Shown: positions 1 to 6,027, counted from the stretch's first letter. The stretch is 6,027 nucleotides of DNA from Gemmatimonadota bacterium (GCA_026991065.1 JALXCG010000422.1:1-6027); one strand, 5' to 3'. Program-made: numbers and translations. The notes: generated from the letters alone by a model not told the origin.

Positions 1-2
1 CG

Positions 3-53
3 CGCGTCGCAACCGCCCGGCACAACGGCCGCGGCATGCCGGGTTCCAGGTGA
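3..53 (+). CDS. possible 3' end of an upstream gene (partial)
   Basis: A frame open from the left edge ends in TGA at 51-53 and gives 16 residues (RVATARHNGRGMPGSR). Most codons end in G or C (14 of 16), as in the certain genes of this window, which is the only support for it being coding. No family can be recognised from so short a tail. A 7-bp inverted repeat (arms 16-22 and 37-43, CCCGGCA/TGCCGGG) lies inside it and could act in transcript termination, but no T-run follows. The other two forward frames are also open here, so this is a weak call. Confidence 0.22.
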   Translation, partial: RVATARHNGRGMPGSR

Positions 54-212
54 AGCAGGAGGAGACCCGGGGCGCCGGGCCCACGGCCAGCGACGCGGAT
101 GGGGACTTGAGGGCGGTCGAAGCGCCGATGGCGCACTCGCGCGCTGCAACTGGTAACATGCTCATTCGGCAGCCCCCTTCTCCCCCCAAGGCTCATAGAC
201 CAGGAGCCCCGC
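54..212 (+). other. upstream region of the dockerin protein gene
   Basis: No convincing gene is seen here. The stretch contains a purine-rich Shine-Dalgarno-like string (AGGAGGAGA, 57-65) with no sensible start codon after it, and a GC-rich hairpin (CCCGG 66-70 / CCGGG 75-79). A candidate extended -10 element lies at 151-159, and AGGAG at 202-206 serves the next gene. It is best read as a promoter and leader region for the gene starting at 213. Confidence 0.4.
151..159 (+). promoter_or_regulatory. candidate extended -10 promoter element
   Basis: TGGTAACAT matches the extended -10 form TGn-TAnnnT. There is no good -35 at the usual distance (GCGCAC sits there), which extended -10 promoters can tolerate. 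Transcription would begin near 166 and give a leader of about 47 nt to the ATG at 213. It stands out as an AT-richer patch in GC-rich surroundings. This is inferred from sequence only. Confidence 0.28.
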
Positions 213-1058
213 ATGAGACGCACTCCTCTTATCAGCACCTTCTCTTTGCTTGCAGCAGTCGCGCTGGCCGGTCCGGCCGCGGCGCAGATCCTTGAACCCA
301 CCGCTGCCAACCGCGCGGTGGCGGTCCATTTGGAGATGTACGACTCTTTCTGGCGTGAATATACCGAGCAGGACGATGCCCGCGAATCAACCGAACTGGA
401 GCCGTTCGCCGGGCGCGCGGAGAGCGCCACCTCCACCCTCTACCAGTTCTGTGACGGCTGGTCGGAGCAGAACTCAACCCTGGATGACCGCGGACTGGTG
501 GCTCAGATGGCCTGTTTCGGCGAGGGAGCCGACTACGATCGCGGCGACGGGCAGGCAGATGCGCTCTCCAGCAACACCCTCGAAGCAGATTTCAACGCCC
601 CTGCTCCGCTGCGCCTGCGGATCCACGCGCTCTATGATGGGGCGCTGGACGCCGAGATCGGTGCGGCCACGGTGGAGGTCCGGCTCAATACCGAGAATGG
701 CGAACGCTACCAACTGATGGCGGAGGCGCCGTGGAGCGGCGCGGAGGCGGAGTGGCGCGGCTGGGTGGCGGCCGGCAGTGTGACCCTGAATGCAGTGGTG
801 CGTGCCGAGGTCGTTGCCTCGCGCTGGCTCGATGCCTACGATCCGGCGGAATCGGCAACGGCTTCGTTGGAGTTGGAACTGCGCGGCTTCTGCCCCGGCG
901 ACTTCAACTGCGATGAAGTCGTGGATGGCGCGGATGCGGCAGCCTACCGCGAAGCCTGGCTGGCGGGCGATCCGGCGGCCGATGTGGACGCCAGCGGCAC
1001 AGTGGATGAGCGCGACGCGCAGCTTTTCCGCGGCGCCTATCGAAGGGGCTGCGAATAG
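213..1058 (+). CDS. secreted protein with C-terminal dockerin-like (GC-type) module
   Basis: This encodes a 281-residue exported protein of unknown function. The start is supported by AGGAG at 202-206, 6 nt before the ATG. Residues 1-25 form a Sec signal peptide: an MRR start, a hydrophobic core (LLAAVALAG), then a PAAA-Q cleavage motif around 24/25. Residues 26-225 look beta-rich, with alternating hydrophobic stretches, and match no family I can name; C80 and C101 could pair. Residues 226-280 hold two dockerin-type F-hand loops, D230-x-N-x-D-...-D241 and D257-x-D-x-S-G-...-D268, bracketed by C227 and C280. This layout, ending in Gly-Cys, resembles dockerin-like tails of Phycisphaerae-type planctomycete proteins. 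Such tails bind calcium and are presumed to mediate anchoring or protein-protein contact; no cohesin is encoded here. The SDR gene follows after 36 nt and may be co-transcribed. Export and the dockerin fold are well supported; the role is unknown. Confidence 0.88.
   Translation: MRRTPLISTFSLLAAVALAGPAAAQILEPTAANRAVAVHLEMYDSFWREYTEQDDARESTELEPFAGRAESATSTLYQFCDGWSEQNSTLDDRGLVAQMACFGEGADYDRGDGQADALSSNTLEADFNAPAPLRLRIHALYDGALDAEIGAATVEVRLNTENGERYQLMAEAPWSGAEAEWRGWVAAGSVTLNAVVRAEVVASRWLDAYDPAESATASLELELRGFCPGDFNCDEVVDGADAAAYREAWLAGDPAADVDASGTVDERDAQLFRGAYRRGCE
900..1016 (+). repeat. tandem dockerin-type calcium-binding loops
   Basis: Two 12-residue loops lie in the C-terminus of the secreted protein, with starts 27 residues apart. 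Loop 1 (residues 230-241, DFNCDEVVDGAD) has Asp/Asn/Asp at positions 1, 3 and 5 and Asp at 12; the usual Gly at 6 is Glu. Loop 2 (257-268, DVDASGTVDERD) has Asp/Asp/Ser at 1, 3 and 5, Gly at 6 and Asp at 12. Each is followed by a short amphipathic helix (AAAYREAWLAG and AQLFRGAYRRG). This is the duplicated F-hand architecture of type I dockerins. Confidence 0.8.
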
Positions 1059-1094
1059 CCGCCAAGAGGCTGTCGCGCACTGGGATCACCCTCC

Positions 1095-2078
1095 ATGCGA
1101 ATTGCGATCACCGGCGCCGCCGGTTTCATTGGTACCGCCCTCGCCGCGGCACTTCGCCACCGCTTCCCGAATGCCCATCTGGTGGGGCTCGATCAGCGCG
1201 GTCCCAGCCCGGATTCGCCACTGGATGCGCAGGTGCATTGGGAGGTGATGATGCCGCTGGCCCCTTTTCTGCGGCGGGAGCGGATCAACCACCTGGTGCA
1301 TCTGGCGTTCGTGGTGGATCCGATCCGCAGTGAACGGCGCATGGCGCGGGTGAATGTGGCCGGTTCGCGGCATGTTCTCGCGGAGGCGATCGCCGCCGGG
1401 GTGGAGTACATTGCGCTGCTCTCCAGCGCCACGGCCTATGGCGTGCGCCGCCCGGGCGGGGCGACAGCTACCGTTGCCCCCGCGCCCTATGCCGAATCCG
1501 CGCCGCTCGCCGGACTGGGCGCGTTCAGCTATCCACGCCACAAGGCCTTGGTGGAGGCGGAGGTGGCGATGCTGCGCGGTGCCCATCCCGGGGTCGCCTT
1601 CTTTCTGCCACGACCGCCCGCGGTGCTCGGGCCGGGGATGCGCAACTATCTGCGGCGGCAGTTGCAGAAGCCGGTGATGGTGGTGCCGGCCGGACCGGAA
1701 GCGCCGTTTCAGGTGGTGGATGTGGAGGACCTGGCGGAGGTGTTGGCGGCCGGCCTGGAGCGACGGCTGGAAGGCCCGTTGAATGTGGCGGCACCCGGTG
1801 TACTGACCATGACGCGGGTGGCGGAGCTGGCCGGGGCGCGACTGCGGCGGGTGCCGCCGCGGCTTCTGCGGGGGGCGGCGGCCCTGTTCTGGGGCGCGGG
1901 CGCGCGGGCGATAGCGCCGGCGCCGGCCGGAATCCTGGACTATGTACGGTTTCCATGGTTGATCAATACGGCGCGGCTGGAGGCGGAGCTGCATCCGCGC
2001 TGGCGCTATGATGCCGAAGCCGCCCTGCGGCGCACCCTGCGGGCGCTGGGTTCCGGCCGGGAGGGGCGGCGACAGTAG
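1095..2078 (+). CDS. NAD-dependent epimerase/dehydratase family protein (extended SDR)
   Basis: This encodes a 327-residue cytoplasmic oxidoreductase of the extended short-chain dehydrogenase/reductase class, whose members usually act on nucleotide sugars, sterols or related alcohols. The N-terminal Rossmann motif is G7-AAG-FIG13, and D33 at the end of the second beta strand suggests NAD rather than NADP. The catalytic region is SSATAYG (110-116) followed by Y146-PRH-K150, the Tyr-x3-Lys pair. The substrate-binding C-terminal half (about 170-327) includes a VVDVEDLAEV segment (207-216) typical of the family and an Ala/Arg/Pro-rich stretch (about 246-280). Length is normal. The substrate cannot be read from the sequence, and there are no sugar-pathway neighbours to suggest one. 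The ATG has only a weak ribosome site (GGGA at 1082-1085). It lies 36 nt after the dockerin gene with no terminator between them. Family assignment is firm; specific function is unknown. Confidence 0.88.
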   Translation: MRIAITGAAGFIGTALAAALRHRFPNAHLVGLDQRGPSPDSPLDAQVHWEVMMPLAPFLRRERINHLVHLAFVVDPIRSERRMARVNVAGSRHVLAEAIAAGVEYIALLSSATAYGVRRPGGATATVAPAPYAESAPLAGLGAFSYPRHKALVEAEVAMLRGAHPGVAFFLPRPPAVLGPGMRNYLRRQLQKPVMVVPAGPEAPFQVVDVEDLAEVLAAGLERRLEGPLNVAAPGVLTMTRVAELAGARLRRVPPRLLRGAAALFWGAGARAIAPAPAGILDYVRFPWLINTARLEAELHPRWRYDAEAALRRTLRALGSGREGRRQ

Positions 2079-2096
2079 AGAGATCGGCGCTCTTTT
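2077..2096 (+). terminator. weak terminator-like hairpin after the SDR gene
   Basis: AGAGAG (2077-2082) can pair with CTCTTT (2090-2095) with one G-U pair, across a 7-nt loop, followed by T and AA. It overlaps the SDR stop codon. The stem is short and AU/GU-rich and the T-run is short, so it is at best a weak intrinsic terminator. Confidence 0.2.
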
Positions 2097-2161
2097 AAGG
2101 AATGGGGAACCGGAGCGGGAGATCTGCTGTGCGCGAAAAGCGGTCTGCACCGATGGTGGCG

Positions 2162-2188
2162 CCCGAACGGCGCCGGTGGGCGTTCGGG
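2162..2188. promoter_or_regulatory. 8-bp inverted repeat, possible operator
   Basis: CCCGAACG (2162-2169) and CGTTCGGG (2181-2188) are perfect reverse complements with an 11-bp spacer, so their centres are 19 bp apart. An outer GGTG (2155-2158) / CACC (2193-2196) pair extends the symmetry. The repeat ends about 50 bp upstream of the proposed -35, a place where an activator or repressor dimer could bind. No T-run follows, so it is not a standard terminator. Which regulator would bind is unknown. Confidence 0.35.
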
Positions 2189-2239
2189 GGAGCACCGAAA
2201 CAACCCCCTGGGAAAGATCCATCGGGGGCAAGAAGAGGC

Positions 2240-2268
2240 TTGGGGTTGAAAGGGGGCGAGCCTATACT
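2240..2268 (+). promoter_or_regulatory. candidate sigma70-type promoter of the sdh operon
   Basis: The -10 box TATACT (2263-2268) is one base from the TATAAT consensus. TTGGGG at 2240-2245 gives a 17-bp spacer and keeps the TTG of the -35 consensus. A better-looking TTGAAA at 2246-2251 is only 11 bp away, too close for a standard promoter. Transcription would start near 2275 and give a leader of about 68 nt. The -10 is one of few AT-rich spots in the gap. Confidence 0.5.
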
Positions 2269-2274
2269 TGCGCC

Positions 2275-2312
2275 GCACTTCGGGTGCTTTGCGCACCCAA
2301 TTCGCGGTGCGC
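2275..2312 (+). promoter_or_regulatory. sdh leader with overlapping, mutually exclusive hairpins
   Basis: Three stems share the same bases. GCAC (2275-2278) pairs with GTGC (2284-2287). GGGTGC (2282-2287) pairs with GCACCC (2293-2298) over a 5-nt loop. GCGCACC (2291-2297) pairs with GGTGCGC (2306-2312) over an 8-nt loop. The second excludes both of the others. The last stem ends 20 nt before the sdhC ribosome site. The pairing is seen in the sequence; any regulatory role is inferred. I cannot match it to a named riboswitch. Confidence 0.35.
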
Positions 2313-2332
2313 CATGAATGCGAATCAAACAC

Positions 2333-2336
2333 GGAG
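2333..2336 (+). promoter_or_regulatory. ribosome binding site deciding the sdhC start
   Basis: GGAG sits 6 nt before the ATG at 2343. The longer in-frame alternative begins with TTG at 2268, which overlaps the proposed -10 box and adds 25 residues unlike the family N-terminus, so the ATG at 2343 is preferred. Confidence 0.7.
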
Positions 2337-2342
2337 AACGCA

Positions 2343-3074
2343 ATGGCATCGAACGCCGGTGTAGCTCAATCCCGCGCGCTGCCCGGTCCGGTGAGATTCA
2401 TCACTTCGTCGATCGGGGCTAAGGTCGTCATGGCCGTGTCCGGCTTCGTGCTGGTCGGCTTTGTGCTGGTCCACATGATCGGGAATCTGCAAATCTTCCT
2501 CGGGCCGGAGGCCATCAATCGCTACGGTAATTTTCTCCAGGGTTTGGGGGAGCTGCTGTGGGTCTTTCGTCTGGGGTTGTTGGCGGCCCTGATCGCTCAC
2601 GTGGCGTCCGCCGCTCGGTTGGTGATTCTGAATCAATCCGCCCGACCGATCAATTACTCGCACAATGATTATGTGCAGGTGAAGTTTGCCGCCCGCACCA
2701 TGCCGATCAGCGGCATCGTGGTTCTGGCGTTCATCATCTTTCACTTGGCGCATTTCACCGGTGGCAAGGTGCAGCCGGAGCTGTTCCATTTTCAGGATGA
2801 ACTCGGCCAGCACGACATTTATGCCATGGTGACGCTGGGGTTCCAGAACTGGTTTATCTCCGGTTTTTATATTGTAGCGAATGCACTTTTGGCGCTGCAT
2901 TTGAGCCACGGCGTGAGCAGCATGTTCCAGACCCTTGGGGTAACGGCGCCGGCCTGGCGGCCGCTGACACACGCATTGGGTCCGGTGATCGGAACAATCA
3001 TCTTCATCGGTAACGTCGGCATTCCCCTGGCATGCAGTCTGGGGCTGGTCGCTATTCCAGCGGGAGCGATGTGA
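2343..3074 (+). CDS. sdhC: succinate dehydrogenase cytochrome b subunit (b558 family)
   Basis: This encodes the 243-residue inner-membrane anchor of complex II, which binds two b hemes and passes electrons between SdhB and the quinone pool. Five hydrophobic helices are visible: about 26-53, 70-97, 119-138, 163-188 and 209-237. Candidate heme ligands are H44 (helix 1, VHMIGN), H86 (helix 2, IAHVAS), H134 (helix 3, FHLAHF) and H189 (helix 4, LHLSHG). H137 and H186 are extra nearby histidines. Four ligands on four helices match the single-anchor diheme type known from Wolinella fumarate reductase and Bacillus succinate dehydrogenase, so no sdhD is expected, and none is seen. The motif [12 protein letters not shown] (188-199) is typical of this family. 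The glutamate two residues before the helix-4 ligand, important in Wolinella, is Leu187 here. The gene is first in the operon, 2 nt before sdhA. Quinone type cannot be read directly, though menaquinone is common for this class. Confidence 0.95.
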   Translation: MASNAGVAQSRALPGPVRFITSSIGAKVVMAVSGFVLVGFVLVHMIGNLQIFLGPEAINRYGNFLQGLGELLWVFRLGLLAALIAHVASAARLVILNQSARPINYSHNDYVQVKFAARTMPISGIVVLAFIIFHLAHFTGGKVQPELFHFQDELGQHDIYAMVTLGFQNWFISGFYIVANALLALHLSHGVSSMFQTLGVTAPAWRPLTHALGPVIGTIIFIGNVGIPLACSLGLVAIPAGAM

Positions 3075-3076
3075 AC

Positions 3077-4990
3077 ATGAATCTCGATGCAAAAATTCCC
3101 GATGGCCCGATGGCTGAGAAGTGGGACAATCATCGCTTCGCGATGAAACTCGTCAACCCGGCCAACAAGCGCAAATACAAGGTGATTGTGGTGGGTACCG
3201 GGTTGGCCGGGGCGTCCGCCGCGGCGACCATGGCCGAGCTTGGCTACAACGTCGAAAACTACTGCTATCAAGATAGCGCCCGCCGTGCACACAGCATTGC
3301 CGCGCAAGGTGGGATCAACGCCGCCAAGAACTATCAGAATGATGGCGATAGCATTTATCGTCTCTTTTACGATACGGTCAAGGGTGGCGATTTTCGTTCC
3401 CGCGAGGCGAATGTTTATCGCCTGGCCCAGGTATCCAACGCGATCATCGATCAGTGCGTGGCGCAGGGGGTGCCGTTTGCCCGCGAATATGGCGGTCAGT
3501 TGGCAAACCGTTCGTTCGGCGGCGCGCAGGTTTCGCGTACCTTCTATGCCCGCGGTCAAACCGGGCAGCAACTGTTGCTGGGGGCCTATTCCGCCCTTAT
3601 GCGTCAGGTTGCGGCGGGAACGGTGAAACTGGTTCCGCGAAGCGAGATGTTGGACCTGGTGGTGATCGACGGCAGGGCCCGCGGCATCATCGTTCGCGAC
3701 ATGGTGACCGGGCGCATCTACCCGGCGTTCGGCGACGCGGTGGTGCTGGCGACCGGTGGCTATGGCAATGTTTTCTACCTGTCGACCAATGCCATGGGCT
3801 GCAATGTCACCGCTGCCTACCGCGCCTACAAGCGCGGCGCCGGGTTTGCCAATCCCTGTTATATGCAGATCCATCCGACCTGCATTCCGGTGACCGGCGA
3901 TCATCAGTCGAAGCTGACGCTGATGAGCGAGTCGCTGCGCAATGATGGGCGAGTGTGGGTGCCGAAAGCGGTGGGCGACAAGCGGGCGCCGAACGACATT
4001 CCCGAGGCGGAGCGCGACTACTACCTGGAGCGGCGCTATCCCTCCTTCGGCAATCTGGTGCCGCGGGATGTGGCGTCGCGCGCGGCCAAGCAGGTGTGCG
4101 ATGAAGGGCGTGGCGTGGGGGCGACCGGGCTGGCCGTCTATCTCGATTTCGCCGATGCGATCAAACGGCTTGGACGAAGCGCGATCGAGCAGCGTTATGG
4201 CAACCTCTTCCATATGTATCACAAGATTACGGACGAGGATCCCTACACCATGCCGATGCGGATCTTCCCCGCGGTGCACTACACCATGGGCGGGCTCTGG
4301 GTCGACTACAACCTGATGAGCACGATTCCCGGGTTGCATGTACTGGGTGAGGCCAACTTCTCCGACCACGGCGCAAACCGGCTGGGCGCGAGTGCGTTGA
4401 TGCAGGGGCTGGCGGATGGCTATTTCGTGATTCCCTACACCATCGGGCATTACTTTGGCTCCAACACTTTCGATCCGATCGACGGCGAGCATCCTGCTTT
4501 CCAGGAAGCGGCGCAAGCGGCCGGCAGTCGGCTACAGAAGCTGCTGGATGTCAAGGGTTCGCGAAGTGTCGATTCGTTCCATCGCGATCTCGGCCACATC
4601 ATGTGGACCCATTGTGGGATGTCGCGCAAGCGCGAGGGGCTGGAGACGGCCCTGAAGGAGATCCCCAAGCTGCGTGAAGAATTCTGGCGCGATGTGCGGG
4701 TTCCGGGCAGTGGCGATCAGCTGAATGTTTCGCTGGAAAAGGCGGGGCGGGTGGCTGACTTCCTGGAATTCAGCGAGATCGTGGTTCGCGATGCGCTGGC
4801 GCGCGAGGAGTCCTGCGGTGGCCACTTCCGCGAGGAGCATCAAACTCCGGAAGGGGAGGCCAAGCGGGATGACGAAAACTTCTCTCACGTGGCGGTTTGG
4901 GAATACAAAGGTGACAACGAGGAACCGGTGATGCACAAGGAGCAGCTCACCTTCGATCTCGTGAAGCCCAGTGTCAGGAGCTACAAATAA
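3077..4990 (+). CDS. sdhA: succinate dehydrogenase / fumarate reductase flavoprotein subunit
   Basis: This encodes the 637-residue catalytic subunit of complex II, which oxidises succinate to fumarate on the cytoplasmic side using FAD. The FAD-binding motif GTGLAG is at 40-45. H72 in [11 protein letters not shown] is the expected covalent FAD attachment site. Active-site residues, aligned by motif to E. coli SdhA, are H266 (HPT), S284-E285 (Thr-Glu in E. coli), R330 (PRDVASR, the proton-shuttle Arg), H401 (HYTMGG) and R435 ([10 protein letters not shown]). A capping domain lies at about 275-390 and a helical C-terminal domain at about 480-600, including [14 protein letters not shown] (575-588). 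The N-terminal 34 residues form an extension usual in this subgroup. ATG 3077 is chosen: GGGAG (3062-3066) lies 10 nt upstream and sdhC stops 2 nt before. An in-frame GTG at 3071 and a start at 3032 inside sdhC are less likely. The stop overlaps the sdhB start by 1 nt. Confidence 0.97.
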   Translation: MNLDAKIPDGPMAEKWDNHRFAMKLVNPANKRKYKVIVVGTGLAGASAAATMAELGYNVENYCYQDSARRAHSIAAQGGINAAKNYQNDGDSIYRLFYDTVKGGDFRSREANVYRLAQVSNAIIDQCVAQGVPFAREYGGQLANRSFGGAQVSRTFYARGQTGQQLLLGAYSALMRQVAAGTVKLVPRSEMLDLVVIDGRARGIIVRDMVTGRIYPAFGDAVVLATGGYGNVFYLSTNAMGCNVTAAYRAYKRGAGFANPCYMQIHPTCIPVTGDHQSKLTLMSESLRNDGRVWVPKAVGDKRAPNDIPEAERDYYLERRYPSFGNLVPRDVASRAAKQVCDEGRGVGATGLAVYLDFADAIKRLGRSAIEQRYGNLFHMYHKITDEDPYTMPMRIFPAVHYTMGGLWVDYNLMSTIPGLHVLGEANFSDHGANRLGASALMQGLADGYFVIPYTIGHYFGSNTFDPIDGEHPAFQEAAQAAGSRLQKLLDVKGSRSVDSFHRDLGHIMWTHCGMSRKREGLETALKEIPKLREEFWRDVRVPGSGDQLNVSLEKAGRVADFLEFSEIVVRDALAREESCGGHFREEHQTPEGEAKRDDENFSHVAVWEYKGDNEEPVMHKEQLTFDLVKPSVRSYK

Positions 4991-5739
4991 TGCACCTCAC
5001 TCTTCATGTATGGCGCCAGAAGAGCGCCAACGACAAGGGCCGGCTGGTCCAATACGAAGTCGACAACATCAGCTCCGACATGTCCTTTCTGGAGATGCTC
5101 GACGTCTTCAATGAGTCGCTGATCGCCAAGGGTGAGGAGCCGGTGGCTTTCGACCACGATTGTCGTGAAGGGATCTGCGGGGCGTGCTCGCTGGTGATCA
5201 ATGGCATTCCGCACGGCCCGGATGAGGGCACGACGGTTTGCCAGTTGCACATGCGCCGCTTCAAGGATGGCGACACGATCTACATCGAGCCCTGGCGGGC
5301 GAAGGCATTTCCGGTGATTCGGGATCTGATCGTGGACCGCACCGCGTTCGACCGGATTCAGCAGGCTGGTGGTTTCATTACCATCAATACCGGCGGCGCG
5401 CCGGACGCGAATGCGCTGCCGATCGCCAAGACTGAGGCGGATCTGGCGATGGATGCGGCAGCCTGCATCGGCTGTGGAGCGTGCGTAGCCGCCTGCCCGA
5501 ATGCGTCGGCCATGCTCTTCGTCGGGGCGAAGGTTTCGCAGTTCCTGCATCTGCCGCAGGGGCATCCGGAGCGAGCCCGGCGGGTCAAGGCGATGGTCGA
5601 GCAGATGGATGCCGAGGGATTCGGCAATTGCACGAATCACTATGAGTGCATGGCCGCCTGCCCGAAGGAGATCGATGTGCGGGTAATCGCCGAGTTGAAC
5701 CTGGAGTTCATGAAGGCGAAGATCAGCGGCCGCGAATAG
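4990..5739 (+). CDS. sdhB: succinate dehydrogenase iron-sulfur subunit
   Basis: This encodes a 249-residue protein that carries electrons from FAD in SdhA to the hemes and quinone in SdhC. The N-terminal plant-ferredoxin-like domain (about 1-105) binds [2Fe-2S] through C58, C63, C66 and C84 (CREGICGAC, then C84). The C-terminal domain has [12 protein letters not shown] (159-170) and C214, C220 and C224-P. By family convention C159, C162, C165 and C224 hold [4Fe-4S], while C169, C214 and C220 hold [3Fe-4S]. All eleven cysteines are present, so the chain should work. Length is normal. AGGAG at 4976-4980 lies 9 nt before the ATG, which overlaps the sdhA stop (TAATG), a sign of translational coupling. 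Confidence 0.97.
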   Translation: MHLTLHVWRQKSANDKGRLVQYEVDNISSDMSFLEMLDVFNESLIAKGEEPVAFDHDCREGICGACSLVINGIPHGPDEGTTVCQLHMRRFKDGDTIYIEPWRAKAFPVIRDLIVDRTAFDRIQQAGGFITINTGGAPDANALPIAKTEADLAMDAAACIGCGACVAACPNASAMLFVGAKVSQFLHLPQGHPERARRVKAMVEQMDAEGFGNCTNHYECMAACPKEIDVRVIAELNLEFMKAKISGRE

Positions 5740-5747
5740 AGGCGGCG

Positions 5748-6027
5748 ATGTTCGCTGCGGGTCGATTCCGCGCCGGGGCGGCTGGATTGCTGGTGATTGT
5801 GGCTGCCGCCCTGGCGGCGGGGTTGCTGCGCGGAGTGGAACTGGCCGGCGAGGTCGTGGCGGCCGGGGGCGAGGCTCCCCGGCTGCCCGATCTCTTCCAT
5901 TTTGTGGCGCAGGTGACGGTGCTGCATCTTCCGCTCGGTGTTGCGGCGGCACTGCTGCTGGGACCACTGCTCTTCTTGCTGCCGCGGGGGCGGGCCGGTG
6001 GGGCGGGTGCGGCCTGGGGCGTGTTCT
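5748..6027 (+). CDS. unrecognised membrane protein, N-terminal part (cut by window end)
   Basis: The frame is open from ATG 5748 to the right edge (93 codons seen). GAGG at 5739-5742 lies 5 nt upstream and the start is 8 nt after the sdhB stop, so it is probably translated from the sdh transcript. Two hydrophobic segments are visible, about residues 10-28 and 50-79, with positively charged residues before the first (R6, R8) and after the second (R80, R82). A short, more polar stretch (EAPRLPDLFHF, 42-52) separates them. Codon ends are strongly G/C, like the neighbours. No family motif is visible. It is not an sdhD, because SdhC here already supplies all heme ligands. A multi-pass membrane protein, or the membrane-anchored N-terminus of a larger enzyme, would both fit. 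Confidence 0.6.
   Translation, partial: MFAAGRFRAGAAGLLVIVAAALAAGLLRGVELAGEVVAAGGEAPRLPDLFHFVAQVTVLHLPLGVAAALLLGPLLFLLPRGRAGGAGAAWGVF

Larger units (their letters stand above)
2079..2342 (+). other. intergenic regulatory region before the sdh operon
   Basis: This 264-nt gap separates the SDR stop from the sdhC start and is the longest non-coding stretch in the window. It contains an 8-bp inverted repeat (2162-2188), a CCCCC/GGGGG stem (2204-2208 with 2224-2228, enclosing GGA/TCC), a candidate promoter (2240-2268) and a leader with overlapping hairpins (2275-2312). Open frames crossing it in several phases have no ribosome site or recognisable protein. I read it as the control region of the sdh operon. 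Confidence 0.6.

Noticed and set aside
57-101. Strong Shine-Dalgarno-like AGGAGGAGA as the start of a small gene
   Set aside because: The nearest ATG (99) is far away and meets a stop after three codons.
1-159. - strand frame open from ATG at 159 to the left edge
   Set aside because: It gives about 53 residues without a recognisable motif and has no good ribosome site; most likely chance openness in GC-rich DNA.
50-295. 81-codon + frame overlapping the start of the dockerin gene
   Set aside because: It has no ribosome site, an implausible composition, and overlaps the signal peptide of a well-supported gene in another frame.
1086-2231. 381-codon open frame on the - strand opposite the SDR gene
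   Set aside because: The translation is Arg/His/Pro/Gln-rich and non-protein-like, while the SDR gene on the + strand has clear catalytic motifs.
2246-2268. TTGAAA at 2246-2251 as the -35 for TATACT
   Set aside because: The spacer would be only 11 bp; TTGGGG at 2240-2245 gives the standard 17 bp.
2268-2342. 25-residue N-terminal extension of SdhC from a TTG start
   Set aside because: The TTG overlaps the proposed -10 box, and the ATG at 2343 has a good GGAG site and a family-like N-terminus.
2867-4516. 549-codon open frame on the - strand opposite sdhA
   Set aside because: It is an antisense shadow created by the GC-rich codon ends of sdhA. Its translation is low-complexity (His/Arg/Gly-rich), has no recognisable domain, and sdhA on the other strand is certain.
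4981-5967. 328-codon open frame on the - strand opposite sdhB and the next gene
   Set aside because: The Pro/Arg-rich translation shows no motif, and it lies fully opposite the certain sdhB and the likely membrane ORF.
1-6027. CRISPR arrays, tRNA or rRNA genes, insertion sequences, phage or defence genes
   Set aside because: No spaced direct repeats, tRNA- or rRNA-like segments, transposase motifs or terminal inverted repeats were seen on reading both strands.

Overview
This GC-rich bacterial window has all its credible genes on the + strand. From left to right it holds: a short region with at most the tail of an upstream gene; a secreted protein of unknown function ending in a dockerin-like calcium-binding module; an NAD-dependent epimerase/dehydratase-like SDR enzyme; a 264-bp intergenic regulatory region; a complete succinate dehydrogenase operon in the order sdhC-sdhA-sdhB; and the start of an unrecognised membrane protein that runs off the right edge.

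The three sdh genes encode a respiratory complex II of the single-membrane-anchor, diheme type (cytochrome b558 family). SdhC anchors the complex and carries two b hemes and a quinone site. SdhA carries covalently bound FAD and oxidises succinate (or, running backwards, reduces fumarate). SdhB wires the two together with [2Fe-2S], [4Fe-4S] and [3Fe-4S] clusters. Key residues of SdhA and SdhB are intact and SdhC has candidate ligands for both hemes. Spacing is tight: 2 nt between sdhC and sdhA, a 1-nt overlap between sdhA and sdhB, and 8 nt between sdhB and the membrane ORF. That points to one transcript, probably from a sigma70-type promoter near 2240-2268, followed by a leader with mutually exclusive hairpins.

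The organism cannot be named with certainty. The secreted protein's C-terminus (two F-hand loops bracketed by Cys, ending in Gly-Cys) resembles the dockerin-like tails common in Planctomycetota, especially Phycisphaerae. The C-A-B operon with a diheme SdhC occurs in Planctomycetota, Bacteroidota, Acidobacteriota, Myxococcota and relatives, so it fits but does not decide. A GC-rich planctomycete-like or other environmental bacterium is the best guess, with low to moderate confidence.

I do not see a clearly new biological system. The parts most worth a second look are the sdh leader with its competing hairpins, the 8-bp inverted repeat upstream of the promoter, the orphan dockerin protein, the missing proton-path glutamate in SdhC, and the uncharacterised membrane gene coupled to sdhB.
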